From positions 1 through 31,595 of the forward strand of contig JBOGIQ010000026.1 in NCBI GenBank assembly GCA_050742535.1: DNA of 31,595 nucleotides. The letters are read 5' to 3'. Source of the stretch: Gp6-AA40 sp050742535 (GTDB lineage: Bacteria; Acidobacteriota; Vicinamibacteria; Vicinamibacterales; UBA2999). This document shows positions 21,701-30,035 of this stretch, in pieces; within the stretch, counting starts at the first letter, position 1, and each line of letters opens with the position of its first letter. Under the pieces are notes generated by a model. That model did not search any database, had not been told where the DNA came from, and worked only from the letters and a program-made list of their open reading frames with translations. The position numbers and the translations under genes are program-made.

Positions 21701-24060
21701 GGCACTGTCACCGTGCTCGACGTCTGCGTGTCGGTGCCTCGCACCCAGCCGGACTTCGACACCGAATCGACGACACATGTGAACGAGCTGCCGCTCGGAG
21801 CGCTGGTCGAATTCGAATAATCGATCGCTTTTCCGTCGGCTCCGGTCGTGACCGCGAACGTGTCGGTGGCCAGACCCGTCCAGTGACCGGCAACCGAGGC
21901 CCCGGAGACCGGACTGCCAAACGAGTCATAGATGAACACGTCGCAGCGGCCCTGCGCCCGCGATCCGCCTTTCTTGATCAGCACGGCATCGATGCGCTCG
22001 ACGTGCAGGCTTTGCGACGAGCCATTCTGCACGTTGACCGTAACTAGCGCGCTGGACCGCTGACCAGCGGTATCCGTCGCTTCGACGGTGATCTGATGCC
22101 CGCCATCTGACAGTGGCACGGTATTCAGCACTGCCTCCCAGCGGCCGCTTTGCGATGTTCCGCTGGCGAGCGCCATCGTAACGGATGCTCCCCCATCCAC
22201 TCGATACGCGGCGGCGGTTACACCTTCGAGGTCGCTGATGATGGCCGCCACAGTCACGCTGCCGGATACGGCGGCTCCATTTGCCGGCGCGGCAATCGAA
22301 ACCTGCGGCGCCACATCGCCGGGCGGCTCGGCGACCCCGCCCGATGCGGCATACAGCTCGCTCATCGCACGCAGGAACATCGCCTGCTGATTGATCGTCG
22401 GCTCGCTGTAAAACCAGTCACCGGTATCGGTGTAATCGGGCCGCCGGTTGCCGTTGCGATCCGTCGCGCCCGGAACGACCACGCCTTCGATCGGATGGTT
22501 TGCCGTTGCGCGCCAGTGCGGCACGCGGGTGTATTCCGTCACCGCGTAGCTGGAGAGCCACGATTCGCCGAACGGGTTCCGTCCGAAGATCCACGCCATT
22601 TGATCGACTGCGTAGTCGTAGTACTGCCGTTCGCCGGTGCGGCGGAACACCCAGAGCGCGTCGTGGGCGCTGGAGGCGGAGTTGTCGTTCTGACCGAAGT
22701 CGCCGTAGATCCACTCGTCGTTGAATCGATACGCGTTTCGGCGCTGCGCCTGAATCGCGATGTCCCATCGCGCTTTCATCTGGGCGACGATGCGCGCCCG
22801 GTCGGTCTCGCTCGCAAAGTCGTAGTAACGCATCAGCGCAAACGAGGTCTGAAAGTTCCAGCCGCTCGGGTGGGCCCAGTCGCCCGCATCGAGGTGCGCC
22901 CGCACGCGCGCCGACGCATAGGCGAGATACTTGGAGGCCGGCGTCTGTCCGGCCGCGATCTCCGCGCGGTGCAGCTCCAGCGCGCCCAGCGTCAGGCCGA
23001 TCTCGACGTCCCCGAAGTAAAGCCCTCCACCGTAAACCTTCGGCTTGACTCGCGACTGATTGGCAAACGCCCAATCCCACGCGATCCGTGCGGCGTTCAG
23101 ATACCTCGTGTCGTTGAACAGCCGCGAGCCGACAGCCCAGGCGTAAACCGGCTTGGCGGTGATGTCCGCATACCTGTCGGTGTCGAGCGGCCGATCATCG
23201 GACGTCCCCGGCACGTTGTCCGTTTCGCGATCCGGACGTCCGTCGAACGCCGCGCTGTAACCGTTGAACACACGCTCGAAGACCGAGCCGTCTGTGTGCT
23301 GCATCTTCAGCATCCAGTCGAGCGCCGTTGGAACGACATCTCGCACATCCCCTACGCCGTTGTGGTCGTCGTCAACAGCCGACAGGTAGGCGCCGTGCTC
23401 CTCGAGCGTCAGCAGCAGCACGTAGGCGGCCCACGGCGTATTGCCCATGTACTTGTTGTAGTCGCCGGCATCGGACCAGCCGCCCGAGACGTCGAGCCGC
23501 CCGTTCGGCAGGGCGAGGTAGTCCTGCTGAATCAGCGCGTTGTCGCCGCCTCCTTTGTCCTTGCGCGTCGCCTGCCGGGCGTCGTCCAGGTGATCTGCCG
23601 CGTGCCCACCGAATGAGCCGTCGAGCGACGCCCAGCTGTACGGAGCGCCTGTCATCTGTACACGGAAGAACTCGAGCGGCCGCAGGCGCGCGATGTCGTA
23701 GACGTCCGCCGCGACGATGAATGGCAGTGAGAACATCCCGTTGCTGTCGACGCGGTAGCGGCCGGCGCCCAGATTGGCCGCGGTGAAATCGAGCCGGTAG
23801 GTGTCGCCGACGGCGTCGTTGCTCGTCCATCCGCTGGGATAGAAGGTCACCCGCGCCGCATCGCCGGCAAAGACCTCCACGTTGTTCTCGTTGAGGATCC
23901 GGAACGAACGGGTCACCTGAGTGCCCGCGGGCACCGCGAGCACCGCACTCATCGGATCGCCAGGCGCGTATCCAAGCTGCGAGGTGAACACGGCACCGGC
24001 CGCGCGCGGACCGCTCTGCGCGATCAGCAGACAGACGGCGAGAAGGAGAAGTCTCTTCAT
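21697..24060 (-). CDS. Secreted glycoside hydrolase family 9 cellulase with Ig-like domains
   Basis: The 787-residue protein has a signal peptide (1-22), an N-terminal Ig-like 'CelD_N' domain (about 24-115, 'FTSQLGYAPGD'), a GH9 (alpha/alpha)6 barrel (about 128-575), then two beta-rich domains: an Ig-like domain (about 585-680, 'VSIAAPANGAAVSGSVTV') and a C-terminal domain (about 685-787, possibly for binding or surface attachment). GH9 motifs: 'GGWSDAGDYNKY' with D197 and D200 (base), 'YTRVPHWRA' with H515, and E553 (acid) in 'FYSEPTINQQAMFLRAMSELY', split over two conserved blocks. Family members are endoglucanases or cellobiohydrolases cutting beta-1,4-glucan by inversion. A role in digesting cellulose or editing this organism's own polymer are both possible. 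Confidence 0.92.
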   Translation of the reverse strand: MKRLLLLAVCLLIAQSGPRAAGAVFTSQLGYAPGDPMSAVLAVPAGTQVTRSFRILNENNVEVFAGDAARVTFYPSGWTSNDAVGDTYRLDFTAANLGAGRYRVDSNGMFSLPFIVAADVYDIARLRPLEFFRVQMTGAPYSWASLDGSFGGHAADHLDDARQATRKDKGGGDNALIQQDYLALPNGRLDVSGGWSDAGDYNKYMGNTPWAAYVLLLTLEEHGAYLSAVDDDHNGVGDVRDVVPTALDWMLKMQHTDGSVFERVFNGYSAAFDGRPDRETDNVPGTSDDRPLDTDRYADITAKPVYAWAVGSRLFNDTRYLNAARIAWDWAFANQSRVKPKVYGGGLYFGDVEIGLTLGALELHRAEIAAGQTPASKYLAYASARVRAHLDAGDWAHPSGWNFQTSFALMRYYDFASETDRARIVAQMKARWDIAIQAQRRNAYRFNDEWIYGDFGQNDNSASSAHDALWVFRRTGERQYYDYAVDQMAWIFGRNPFGESWLSSYAVTEYTRVPHWRATANHPIEGVVVPGATDRNGNRRPDYTDTGDWFYSEPTINQQAMFLRAMSELYAASGGVAEPPGDVAPQVSIAAPANGAAVSGSVTVAAIISDLEGVTAAAYRVDGGASVTMALASGTSQSGRWEAVLNTVPLSDGGHQITVEATDTAGQRSSALVTVNVQNGSSQSLHVERIDAVLIKKGGSRAQGRCDVFIYDSFGSPVSGASVAGHWTGLATDTFAVTTGADGKAIDYSNSTSAPSGSSFTCVVDSVSKSGWVRGTDTQTSSTVTVP

Positions 24061-24085
24061 GAGATTTTGGCGAACTCGGTGAGCT

Positions 24086-24120
24086 CGGGCTGGCGCGCGA
24101 GCAGAATCAGTGCCAGCCCG
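24086..24120. promoter_or_regulatory. 9-bp stem hairpin upstream of the GH9 gene
   Basis: CGGGCTGGC (24086-24094) pairs with GCCAGCCCG (24112-24120) around 17 bases, 26 bases before the GH9 start. It could be a structured leader or a chance GC-rich fold. No riboswitch class is recognised. Confidence 0.25.
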
Positions 24121-24224
24121 GCAGTTGGTGAGCCCGGGCTTCTGGCCGCAATCTCACTGGATCGAAAGAGCCACCGCATCAATGTCACTCGCCGGGCGGA
24201 CATTGGTCTCGCGCTAGGCTTAAA

Positions 24225-24244
24225 GGCCGACCTGAAGGTCGGCC
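24225..24244. repeat. GGCCGACC-TGAA-GGTCGGCC hairpin repeat
   Basis: An 8-bp perfect stem with TGAA loop, 16 bp before the ligase ATG. Arms and the CTCTACCG..ACGTCT flank match the nested copy at 13964-14017. Unlike the other copies it is upstream of a gene, between the divergent GH9 and ligase genes. Confidence 0.8.
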
Positions 24245-24260
24245 TCTACCGTCACGTCTC

Positions 24261-25166
24261 ATGTCCCCTGTCGCAAAAATGCCCGACTGGCTCGAACCGA
24301 TGGCCGCCACGCTCACCGAGGAGCGGTTCACCGGCAGCGACTGGCTGTTCGAGCGGAAGTTCGACGGCATCCGGCTGATCGCCTACAAGTGCGGCGGCGA
24401 CGTCCGGTTGTATTCGCGCAATCGCCTGCCGCAGAACCTGCCGCCTGTTGCCGCGGCGATCGCACGCCTGCCGGTGGACGAAATCATCCTCGATGGCGAA
24501 ATCACATGGGATTTGCACAGCGGTTATCACGTCTTCGACATCCTCTGGCTGAACGGTCACAACGTCACCTCGCTGCCGCTCGAAGATCGGCGCGCGTTGT
24601 TGCAGGAGCTGCCACTGACCGCCCCGATGCGGCGCGTCGAGTTGCTGGACGAGGCGGAGCCGTGGGAACGAGCGCGGCGCGAAGGGTGGGAGGGTGTGAT
24701 CGCCAAGCGGCGCGGTTCGCCCTACGAACACCGCCGGTCGAAGCACTGGCTGAAGATGAAATGCGAGCTGTCGCAGGAGCTCGTCGTCGGCGGCTTCACC
24801 GATCCACAGGGCGCCCGCGTCGGCCTCGGTGCGCTGCTCGTCGGCTACTACGAGGGCGCGGACCTGGTGTTCGCGGGAAAGATCGGCACCGGCTTCGATA
24901 CGACACTGCTGCTCGATCTGCGCACCCGGCTGGACGCGCTCGAGGTGTCACAGCCGCCGTTCACGAAGGCCGTGGGTCTCCCGCGGCTGCGGGCGCACTG
25001 GGTGCGCCCCGAGATCGTCGTACAGGTCGGCTTCATCGAATGGACGGGGAACGACAAGCTGCGCCACCCGCGTCTGCTCGGCGTCCGCTTCGATAAGAAC
25101 GCGAAAGAGATCGTCCGCGAATATCCGGCTCGAGCCGGACTCCACATCAGCAGGGAGCGGCCGTGA
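24261..25166 (+). CDS. ATP-dependent DNA ligase, LigD-type ligase domain as a separate protein
   Basis: The 301-residue protein matches the ligase part of bacterial LigD: the nucleotidyl-transfer motif with Lys33 ('FERKFDGIRL'), 'LYSRNR', 'LDGEITW', 'VFDILWL', 'EGVIAKRRGSPYEHRRSKHW' and 'WLKMKC', followed by an OB-fold with 'VVGGFTDPQGARVGLGALLVG' split over two strands. It seals nicks with ATP, classically at breaks joined by the Ku-LigD non-homologous end-joining pathway. The polymerase domain is encoded by the next gene, overlapping by 4 bp, and no nuclease (phosphoesterase) domain is present. A second ATG lies at 24279; neither has a clear ribosome site. Confidence 0.92.
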   Translation: MSPVAKMPDWLEPMAATLTEERFTGSDWLFERKFDGIRLIAYKCGGDVRLYSRNRLPQNLPPVAAAIARLPVDEIILDGEITWDLHSGYHVFDILWLNGHNVTSLPLEDRRALLQELPLTAPMRRVELLDEAEPWERARREGWEGVIAKRRGSPYEHRRSKHWLKMKCELSQELVVGGFTDPQGARVGLGALLVGYYEGADLVFAGKIGTGFDTTLLLDLRTRLDALEVSQPPFTKAVGLPRLRAHWVRPEIVVQVGFIEWTGNDKLRHPRLLGVRFDKNAKEIVREYPARAGLHISRERP

Positions 25167-26044
25167 TCACGATCACGCATCCGGACAAAGTGCTGTTCCC
25201 CGAGGACGGCATCACGAAGGGCGATCTCGCCGCGTACTACGAGGAGATCGGCCCCATCATCGTGCCGCAGCTGCGCGGACGGCCGTTGACGATGGAGAGA
25301 TATCCCCAGGGCATCGGCGCGAAGGGTTTCTGGCAAAAGGATGTGTCGAAGGGATTCCCATCCTGGCTGCAGCGGGTCGAGGTTCCGAAGAAGGACGGCG
25401 TGGTCCATCACCCCGTCGTCACCGACCAACAGTCGTTGATGTGGGTGACGAACCAGAACACGATCACGCATCATGTCTGGGCCTCGCGCCTTCCGGATCT
25501 GCACTATCCGGACATCTGCGTGTTCGACCTCGATCCGTCGAAGGACGATGTGAAGTCCGTGCGCGCGGCGGCCGTCGGCCTGCGCGATCTGCTCGACAAG
25601 CTCGGCCTGCCCTCATGGATCAAGACGACCGGCGGCAAGGGTTTCCACATCGTGGTGCCGATCGACGGCAAGACGCCAATGGGCACCGTGGTGCGATTCG
25701 CCAATGCGGTTGGGACCTTCTTCGTCAGCCTCGCGCCCGATCAACTGACGCAGGAGTTCAGCAAGGTGGACCGTCGCGGCCGCATTTACGTTGATACCGG
25801 CAGAAACGGCTACAGCGCCACCTTTGCCGCTGCGTACACCGTGCGCGCAAAAGCCGGCGCGCCGGTATCGGCGCCGTGCACATGGGACGAGGTCGAACGA
25901 GGTGAGGTTGGCCCCGCCACCTTCACGCTGCGCAACATGCCGAAGCGCGTGGCGAAGGTTGGCGACCTCTGGGCCGACATGCGCAAACGCGGTCGATCAC
26001 TGAAGCAGCCGATGGAGAAACTGAAGCGGCTCCTGCCGCGATAG
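25163..26044 (+). CDS. LigD-type DNA polymerase/primase domain protein
   Basis: The 293-residue product equals the polymerase domain of LigD (archaeo-eukaryotic primase fold): 'THPDKVLFPEDGITKGDL', 'RPLTMERYPQGI', 'FWQKD', metal-binding D122 and D124 ('FDLDPS'), 'TTGGKGFHIVVP', and 'KVDRRGRIYVDTGRNGYSAT', which holds the third Asp. It adds (ribo)nucleotides to fill gaps at joined DNA ends. The start is a GTG with GGGAG 5 bases upstream, overlapping the ligase stop (GTGA), so the two are coupled and act together. No ku gene is visible; it may be elsewhere in the genome. Confidence 0.93.
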   Translation: MITITHPDKVLFPEDGITKGDLAAYYEEIGPIIVPQLRGRPLTMERYPQGIGAKGFWQKDVSKGFPSWLQRVEVPKKDGVVHHPVVTDQQSLMWVTNQNTITHHVWASRLPDLHYPDICVFDLDPSKDDVKSVRAAAVGLRDLLDKLGLPSWIKTTGGKGFHIVVPIDGKTPMGTVVRFANAVGTFFVSLAPDQLTQEFSKVDRRGRIYVDTGRNGYSATFAAAYTVRAKAGAPVSAPCTWDEVERGEVGPATFTLRNMPKRVAKVGDLWADMRKRGRSLKQPMEKLKRLLPR

Positions 26045-26072
26045 AGGACCGGGAACGCGACTGCCGCGTCGT

Positions 26073-26327
26073 TCAACGCAATCCGGACATGCTTCCGATC
26101 ACCGCCGCGACGACCGCGGTGAAACCGGTGAGGGTGACGCCGAGCATCCACATCACCAGGCGTTCCACCCGGTCGAACCGCCGATCGACGTGCTCGAACC
26201 GCTGATCGACATCGCGCCGGAGGTCGCGAATCGCTTCCACGGTGCTTCCTCGGACATCGGCCATGAAGACTGCCTGTTCCTGGATACGCCCTTCCAGGGT
26301 CGCCAACCGCTCTTCGACGCTCGGCAC
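26073..26327 (-). CDS. Small coiled-coil membrane protein
   Basis: The 84-residue product has an N-terminal amphipathic helix and coiled coil (about 1-56, with repeating 'RFEHVDRRFDRVERL') and one C-terminal membrane helix (about 58-78), so it is probably tail-anchored and oligomeric. I do not recognise a precise family; small hemolysin XhlA-like or t-SNARE-like coiled-coil proteins look similar. The start is a GTG with a strong AGGAGG 4 bases upstream, which supports real expression. It converges with the LigD polymerase gene (28 bp apart). Confidence 0.65.
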   Translation of the reverse strand: MPSVEERLATLEGRIQEQAVFMADVRGSTVEAIRDLRRDVDQRFEHVDRRFDRVERLVMWMLGVTLTGFTAVVAAVIGSMSGLR

Positions 26328-26448
26328 TGAACCTCCTGTCCGGGCGTCTACGGCCCGATTCTACATCGTCACGTTGCAGCGCCTGTGCCGAGATGAAAAC
26401 CTGGATAAACACGCGTACGGCTCGCGCAAGATCGCAATTGCTGCAATG

Positions 26449-27789
26449 TCATCGATGTCGCCGGGACGCAGATTTCGCAACCTCACATCCCAGCGCGCGC
26501 AGCACCTGCGTCGCGGCGCGGCGGCCGCTCGAGATCGCGCCGTCCACGGTGCCGGTGCCGCCCTCGGTCTCTACCGCTTCCCCGGCAAAGAAGAGCGTGC
26601 GGCGAAGCGGCCGCGCCAGCGCCGCCGTCGCGCCGGTTCCACCGACCGCCACGTAGCTGTAAGCGCCGCGGGCGAAGGGATCGTGCTCCCAGTCGTGCGT
26701 CCAGAAGCCTTCGACGCGCGCTCGCAGCCGCTGCCGCGACATCCGCAGCTGGCGCGCCAGCGACGTCACGGCACGCGACTCGAGCTGGTTCACCGGCAAC
26801 TGCGATAACCGGCGCGCACGTAGACCGCCACACCATCCCACGATGATCGGAGTGCGCATCGGATAGTTGGTCCACCAGGTCGGGAAGTCGGAGTCGCTCG
26901 AATGCAGGAAGCTGAGGGTGTCGTAGTCCGGAGCCCAGAAACGTTCGCGCAACCGGAACACGACGCGGACGACGGATCCGACCGCCAGCAGATTCAACGC
27001 CTGTTGCTTTCCATCCAGCGCCGGGACGAACACGATTGCGCCGACGTCATCGGATGACGCTTTGAGGACGCCGAGCGGCACCGCAATGACGGCCGCACGC
27101 GTCTCAACGGCGAAGCGCGGCCGCCGGTCGGGATGCTGCACGTGCACTTCCACTTTCCCGGGCTGCCAGCGCACGCGTGTGACGACCGCACCGAGGCGAA
27201 TCCGCGCGGCGAGCGGCGTCGCCAGCCACTCGACGACGCGATCGTAACCGTCGGTCACACGGCCGAGCCGCCGCTCCTCGACATCGTCGGCGGGCCACCC
27301 GCCATCGGCCAGCGCGTGCACGCTTGCGACACGCGGATCCGCGGCGTGAAACCCTTCGACCCATTGCAGCGCGAGGCGTCGCGCACCGGCGAGCCGCCGG
27401 CCGCCGGGACGCGCATCGAGAAACTCGCGAAAGCTGCGATCGCCTTGCTCGCTCAGGGCAGGCAGCCGGCGCATCACGCGATCGAGCTGCTCCCGGAAAT
27501 CGGGGAGCGGCCGCAGCGAGCGTCCAGTCGCGGCGTACCGGTCTCCCGCCACATCCACACTCGTCAAGCCGGCATCGTCGAGCAGCTCGTTCAGCTCTTC
27601 CGCGCGACCGTGAACGAACTCGGCGCCGAGCTCGATTGGAACCGGCGTCTCGCGATCGCGGTGGGTGAACACGCGGCCGCCGATCCGCTCGCGCGCCTCG
27701 AGCACGATCACGGAAACGCCGGCGTCGTGCAGCGCGCGTGCGGCGGCGACTCCTGCTGCTCCTGCGCCAATGACGACCACGTCGTTCAT
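26449..27789 (-). CDS. Flavin-containing amine oxidase
   Basis: The 446-residue FAD enzyme begins with a dinucleotide-binding motif ('VVIGAGAAGVAAARAL', 'VIVLEARERIGGRVFT') and has the amine oxidase core: 'IELGAEFVHG', 'AVIAVPLGVLKA', and a C-terminal FAD-binding block ('LFFAGEAVETEGGTGTVDGAISSGRRAA', split over two strands). Relatives oxidise primary amines, polyamines or amino acids using O2 and release H2O2. The substrate is not evident. The ATG at 27789 is chosen; a TTG one codon upstream is less likely. The gene for the unknown secreted protein is upstream on the same strand, 47 bp away. Confidence 0.9.
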   Translation of the reverse strand: MNDVVVIGAGAAGVAAARALHDAGVSVIVLEARERIGGRVFTHRDRETPVPIELGAEFVHGRAEELNELLDDAGLTSVDVAGDRYAATGRSLRPLPDFREQLDRVMRRLPALSEQGDRSFREFLDARPGGRRLAGARRLALQWVEGFHAADPRVASVHALADGGWPADDVEERRLGRVTDGYDRVVEWLATPLAARIRLGAVVTRVRWQPGKVEVHVQHPDRRPRFAVETRAAVIAVPLGVLKASSDDVGAIVFVPALDGKQQALNLLAVGSVVRVVFRLRERFWAPDYDTLSFLHSSDSDFPTWWTNYPMRTPIIVGWCGGLRARRLSQLPVNQLESRAVTSLARQLRMSRQRLRARVEGFWTHDWEHDPFARGAYSYVAVGGTGATAALARPLRRTLFFAGEAVETEGGTGTVDGAISSGRRAATQVLRALGCEVAKSASRRHR

Positions 27790-27836
27790 CAATCGGAGAC
27801 AGGCAGGAGCCGTGCCGCCCGCGGCTCAGCCGTGCT

Positions 27837-28478
27837 TCACTGCACGCTGATCCGGACCGCCTGGAGCGTCCCTTCGAATTCTGAATTCGGCTGCGGAGGC
27901 CCACCCGAGCCCAGCGGCCCGGCCCCGAGATCGAAGCTGGCGGCCCTCCACCGGCCCGCGTAGGCAGTGCCCTGCGCGTTCGGCCGCAGGGCCACTTCCA
28001 GCAGGAAATATCCCGTCGGCAAATCTCCCAGCACCTCGTTGCCAGCCCAGTTCCACGTCATGTGCCGGAGACGAATGACCCCGCCTGCCTCTCGTTCCCA
28101 CGCGCCGATGCAGACGTTGCCGATCGTTGGCGGAACACCACCACTGATCATCAGCTCGGTGCCGTCGGGGTGAAACTGCTGAAACCCGAAATCGAAGACG
28201 AACTCATTGTTCGTTCCTGGAAAGGCGGTCATCACGACCTGCCACTGGCCGACGATCGGGCCGCCGTTGGAACTTGCATCCTGCGCGGCGGCTGCCAGTG
28301 CCGGGGCAGTACCCGGGCGCCCGAGCGGGGCCGCGCCAGTACGGGCGGAATGCTTCGACGTTTGCTGGGCCATGCAGGCCGCACGGGCGTCGATGGCACC
28401 GGCGGCGAGCACGGCGGCCGAAAGGGACACGACGGACAGCACTCTGGACGGACGGAGTCGCGGAATTCGGGCGGTCAT
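27837..28478 (-). CDS. Secreted protein of unknown function
   Basis: The 213-residue product has a twin-basic signal peptide (about 1-34, 'VLSVVSLSAAVLAAGAIDARA'), a low-complexity Ala/Gly/Pro linker (about 40-70) and a beta-rich domain with 'IVGQWQVVMTAFPG', 'FGFQQFHPDGTELM', 'CIGAWEREAGG', 'RLRHMTWNW' and 'GTAYAGRW'. This resembles secreted acidobacterial proteins in which a 'DGTE...CLGVWE' core recurs, perhaps lipocalin-like barrels, but no function is known to me. The ATG at 28478 has AGGAG 7 bases upstream; the frame runs on to 28862 only as an artefact across repeat DNA. Confidence 0.7.
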   Translation of the reverse strand: MTARIPRLRPSRVLSVVSLSAAVLAAGAIDARAACMAQQTSKHSARTGAAPLGRPGTAPALAAAAQDASSNGGPIVGQWQVVMTAFPGTNNEFVFDFGFQQFHPDGTELMISGGVPPTIGNVCIGAWEREAGGVIRLRHMTWNWAGNEVLGDLPTGYFLLEVALRPNAQGTAYAGRWRAASFDLGAGPLGSGGPPQPNSEFEGTLQAVRISVQ

Positions 28479-28615
28479 TGGTCTTCTCCTGGTAAAGGCA
28501 CCCCGGTCAGGCGCGCCGATCGAGGGGCGGTGTTCGCAGGGCCGCACTCTGCCGGCGCGATTTCGGCCGATCAACGGAAATGACCGGACAGAGACGGTTT
28601 GACCGCTAATGTCAG

Positions 28616-28693
28616 GGCCAAGGCCCAAGGCCCAAGTGAAGAACGAAGCCCCTCTTGCCTTGACCAGCCTTAGGCCTTGGGCCTTTGGCCTTA
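28616..28693. repeat. Inverted repeat of GGCCCAAG/CTTGGGCC units in a divergent promoter region
   Basis: The left arm (28616-28637) repeats GGCCAAG/GGCCCAAG and the right arm (28670-28693) is its imperfect complement (TTAGGCCTTGGGCCTTTGG); the loop is about 32 bases. It lies between the secreted protein gene (-) and the HTH-TPR gene (+), ending 19 bases before the latter's start. Its unit style resembles the repeat at 12237-12370 with different bases. Confidence 0.7.
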
Positions 28694-28712
28694 AGCCTGA
28701 AATAATCCGCTC

Positions 28713-30035
28713 GTGCAACAGCCCGAGCGGAAGATCGAACCGCTCCCCACTCCGGACCGCCTCGACTCCTGGAAGGAAGTCGCGGCCTACTTGAACCGCA
28801 GCGAGCGGACAGTGCGGCGATGGGAAGAGAGGGAGGAGCTGCCCGTCCACCGCCTGCAGCACGACAAGCGCGGATCGGTGTACGCCTACACTCGCGAACT
28901 AGACGCGTGGCGCGCGTCACGACGTGTCGTCGAAGAGGCGGTCGAGGAGGCAACCGCGCGACGTATTCACGCCGGGTGGTGGTGGGCAGCCGCCGCGCTG
29001 GCGCTCATCGCAGTCTCCGTGGCGACTGTCATCGGCCTGCGTCAGCGGTCAGCGGATGCCCTGGTCGCAGAGCGCGGCACAGCAAACGAGGAGGCATGGC
29101 AAGCCTTCGAACGAGCCCGCTTTGGCCCCAACGCCGGGCGCGTGCAGATCGAAACCGGCATCCGTTACTACCAACAAGCGATCCAGCTCGATCCCAAGTT
29201 CGCGCGCGCATGGGCTGGTCTGGCTACCGCGCATATGGCGCTCACCTGGTTCGGTGAGCGACCAATCGCGGAAACGATGGGAGAAGCGCGGCGCATCGCC
29301 GAGGAAGCCCGGCGGATCGATCGAACAATCGGCCGACCGTGGTCGGTGCTTGGCTGGGTCAGCCACTACCTCGATTGGAATCACAAGGCGGCGGAAGAGC
29401 AGTTTCGCCGCGGCATCGAGCTGACGCCGGATTCCGTCTCCCTCAGCTGGTACGGCGACCTCCTGACGGACATGCGCCGCTTCGACGAGGCGCGCGCGGC
29501 CTACAAGCGCGCGCAGGCGGCGGAACCGCGGTGGCTGGAGCCGCCGATCTTTGCGGCCAACATCTTCACGTTCACCGGGCAGCCGGCGCTGGCGATCGTC
29601 GAACAGCGGCGGGCACTGGAAACGGAACCGAACTACGGTCTCGGCGTGCACTACCTCGGACGCTCGTACCTGGCCAGTGGCGATACGGTGAAAGCTGTCG
29701 AGTATCTCAGGAAATCAAACGAGATCATCGGTTCGGTGCCGTTCACCCTTGGCGATCTCGGATTTGCGCTCGCGTCCGCCGGCCATCGCGAGGAAGCCGA
29801 ACGCCTGCTGCACGAGCTGCATTCACGCCGCGCCCGCGGCTATTATCCGGCCTTTCCAATCGCCGCCATCGAGTTGGGGCTTGGCCGTACCGACGGTGCG
29901 CTCGCCTGGTTCGAGCGCGCGGTCGAAGAGCGGCTTACCGGTTTCTATTTCCCGTCCGTCGACCCGAACTGGAACGCGATTCGGGATACGCCACGGTTCC
30001 GCGCCCAGATGGCGCGGATGAATCTGCCTCTTTAG
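28713..30035 (+). CDS. HTH-TM-TPR one-component signalling protein
   Basis: The 440-residue product has an N-terminal excisionase/MerR-like winged helix (about 10-70, 'DRLDSWKEVAAYLNRSERTVRRWE', split over two helices, then 'LPVHRLQHDKRGSVYAYTRELDAW'), one membrane helix (about 88-108, Trp-rich) and an extracytoplasmic region of about eight TPR-like repeats. Such proteins are common in Acidobacteriota and are thought to bind DNA at the membrane and sense a partner through the TPRs; neither target nor ligand is known. The start is a GTG with no clear ribosome site. Its 3' end overlaps the convergent DinB gene by 101 bp. Confidence 0.85.
   Translation: MQQPERKIEPLPTPDRLDSWKEVAAYLNRSERTVRRWEEREELPVHRLQHDKRGSVYAYTRELDAWRASRRVVEEAVEEATARRIHAGWWWAAAALALIAVSVATVIGLRQRSADALVAERGTANEEAWQAFERARFGPNAGRVQIETGIRYYQQAIQLDPKFARAWAGLATAHMALTWFGERPIAETMGEARRIAEEARRIDRTIGRPWSVLGWVSHYLDWNHKAAEEQFRRGIELTPDSVSLSWYGDLLTDMRRFDEARAAYKRAQAAEPRWLEPPIFAANIFTFTGQPALAIVEQRRALETEPNYGLGVHYLGRSYLASGDTVKAVEYLRKSNEIIGSVPFTLGDLGFALASAGHREEAERLLHELHSRRARGYYPAFPIAAIELGLGRTDGALAWFERAVEERLTGFYFPSVDPNWNAIRDTPRFRAQMARMNLPL

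Noticed and set aside
22150..23616. A 488-codon plus-strand open frame
   Set aside because: It is antisense to the GH9 catalytic domain and has no coherent domain.
25163..25178. GTGATCACGATCACG, similar to a CRP-like site
   Set aside because: It lies at the start of the LigD polymerase gene inside a coupled operon, is not properly spaced for a CRP half-site pair, and is explained by coding sequence.
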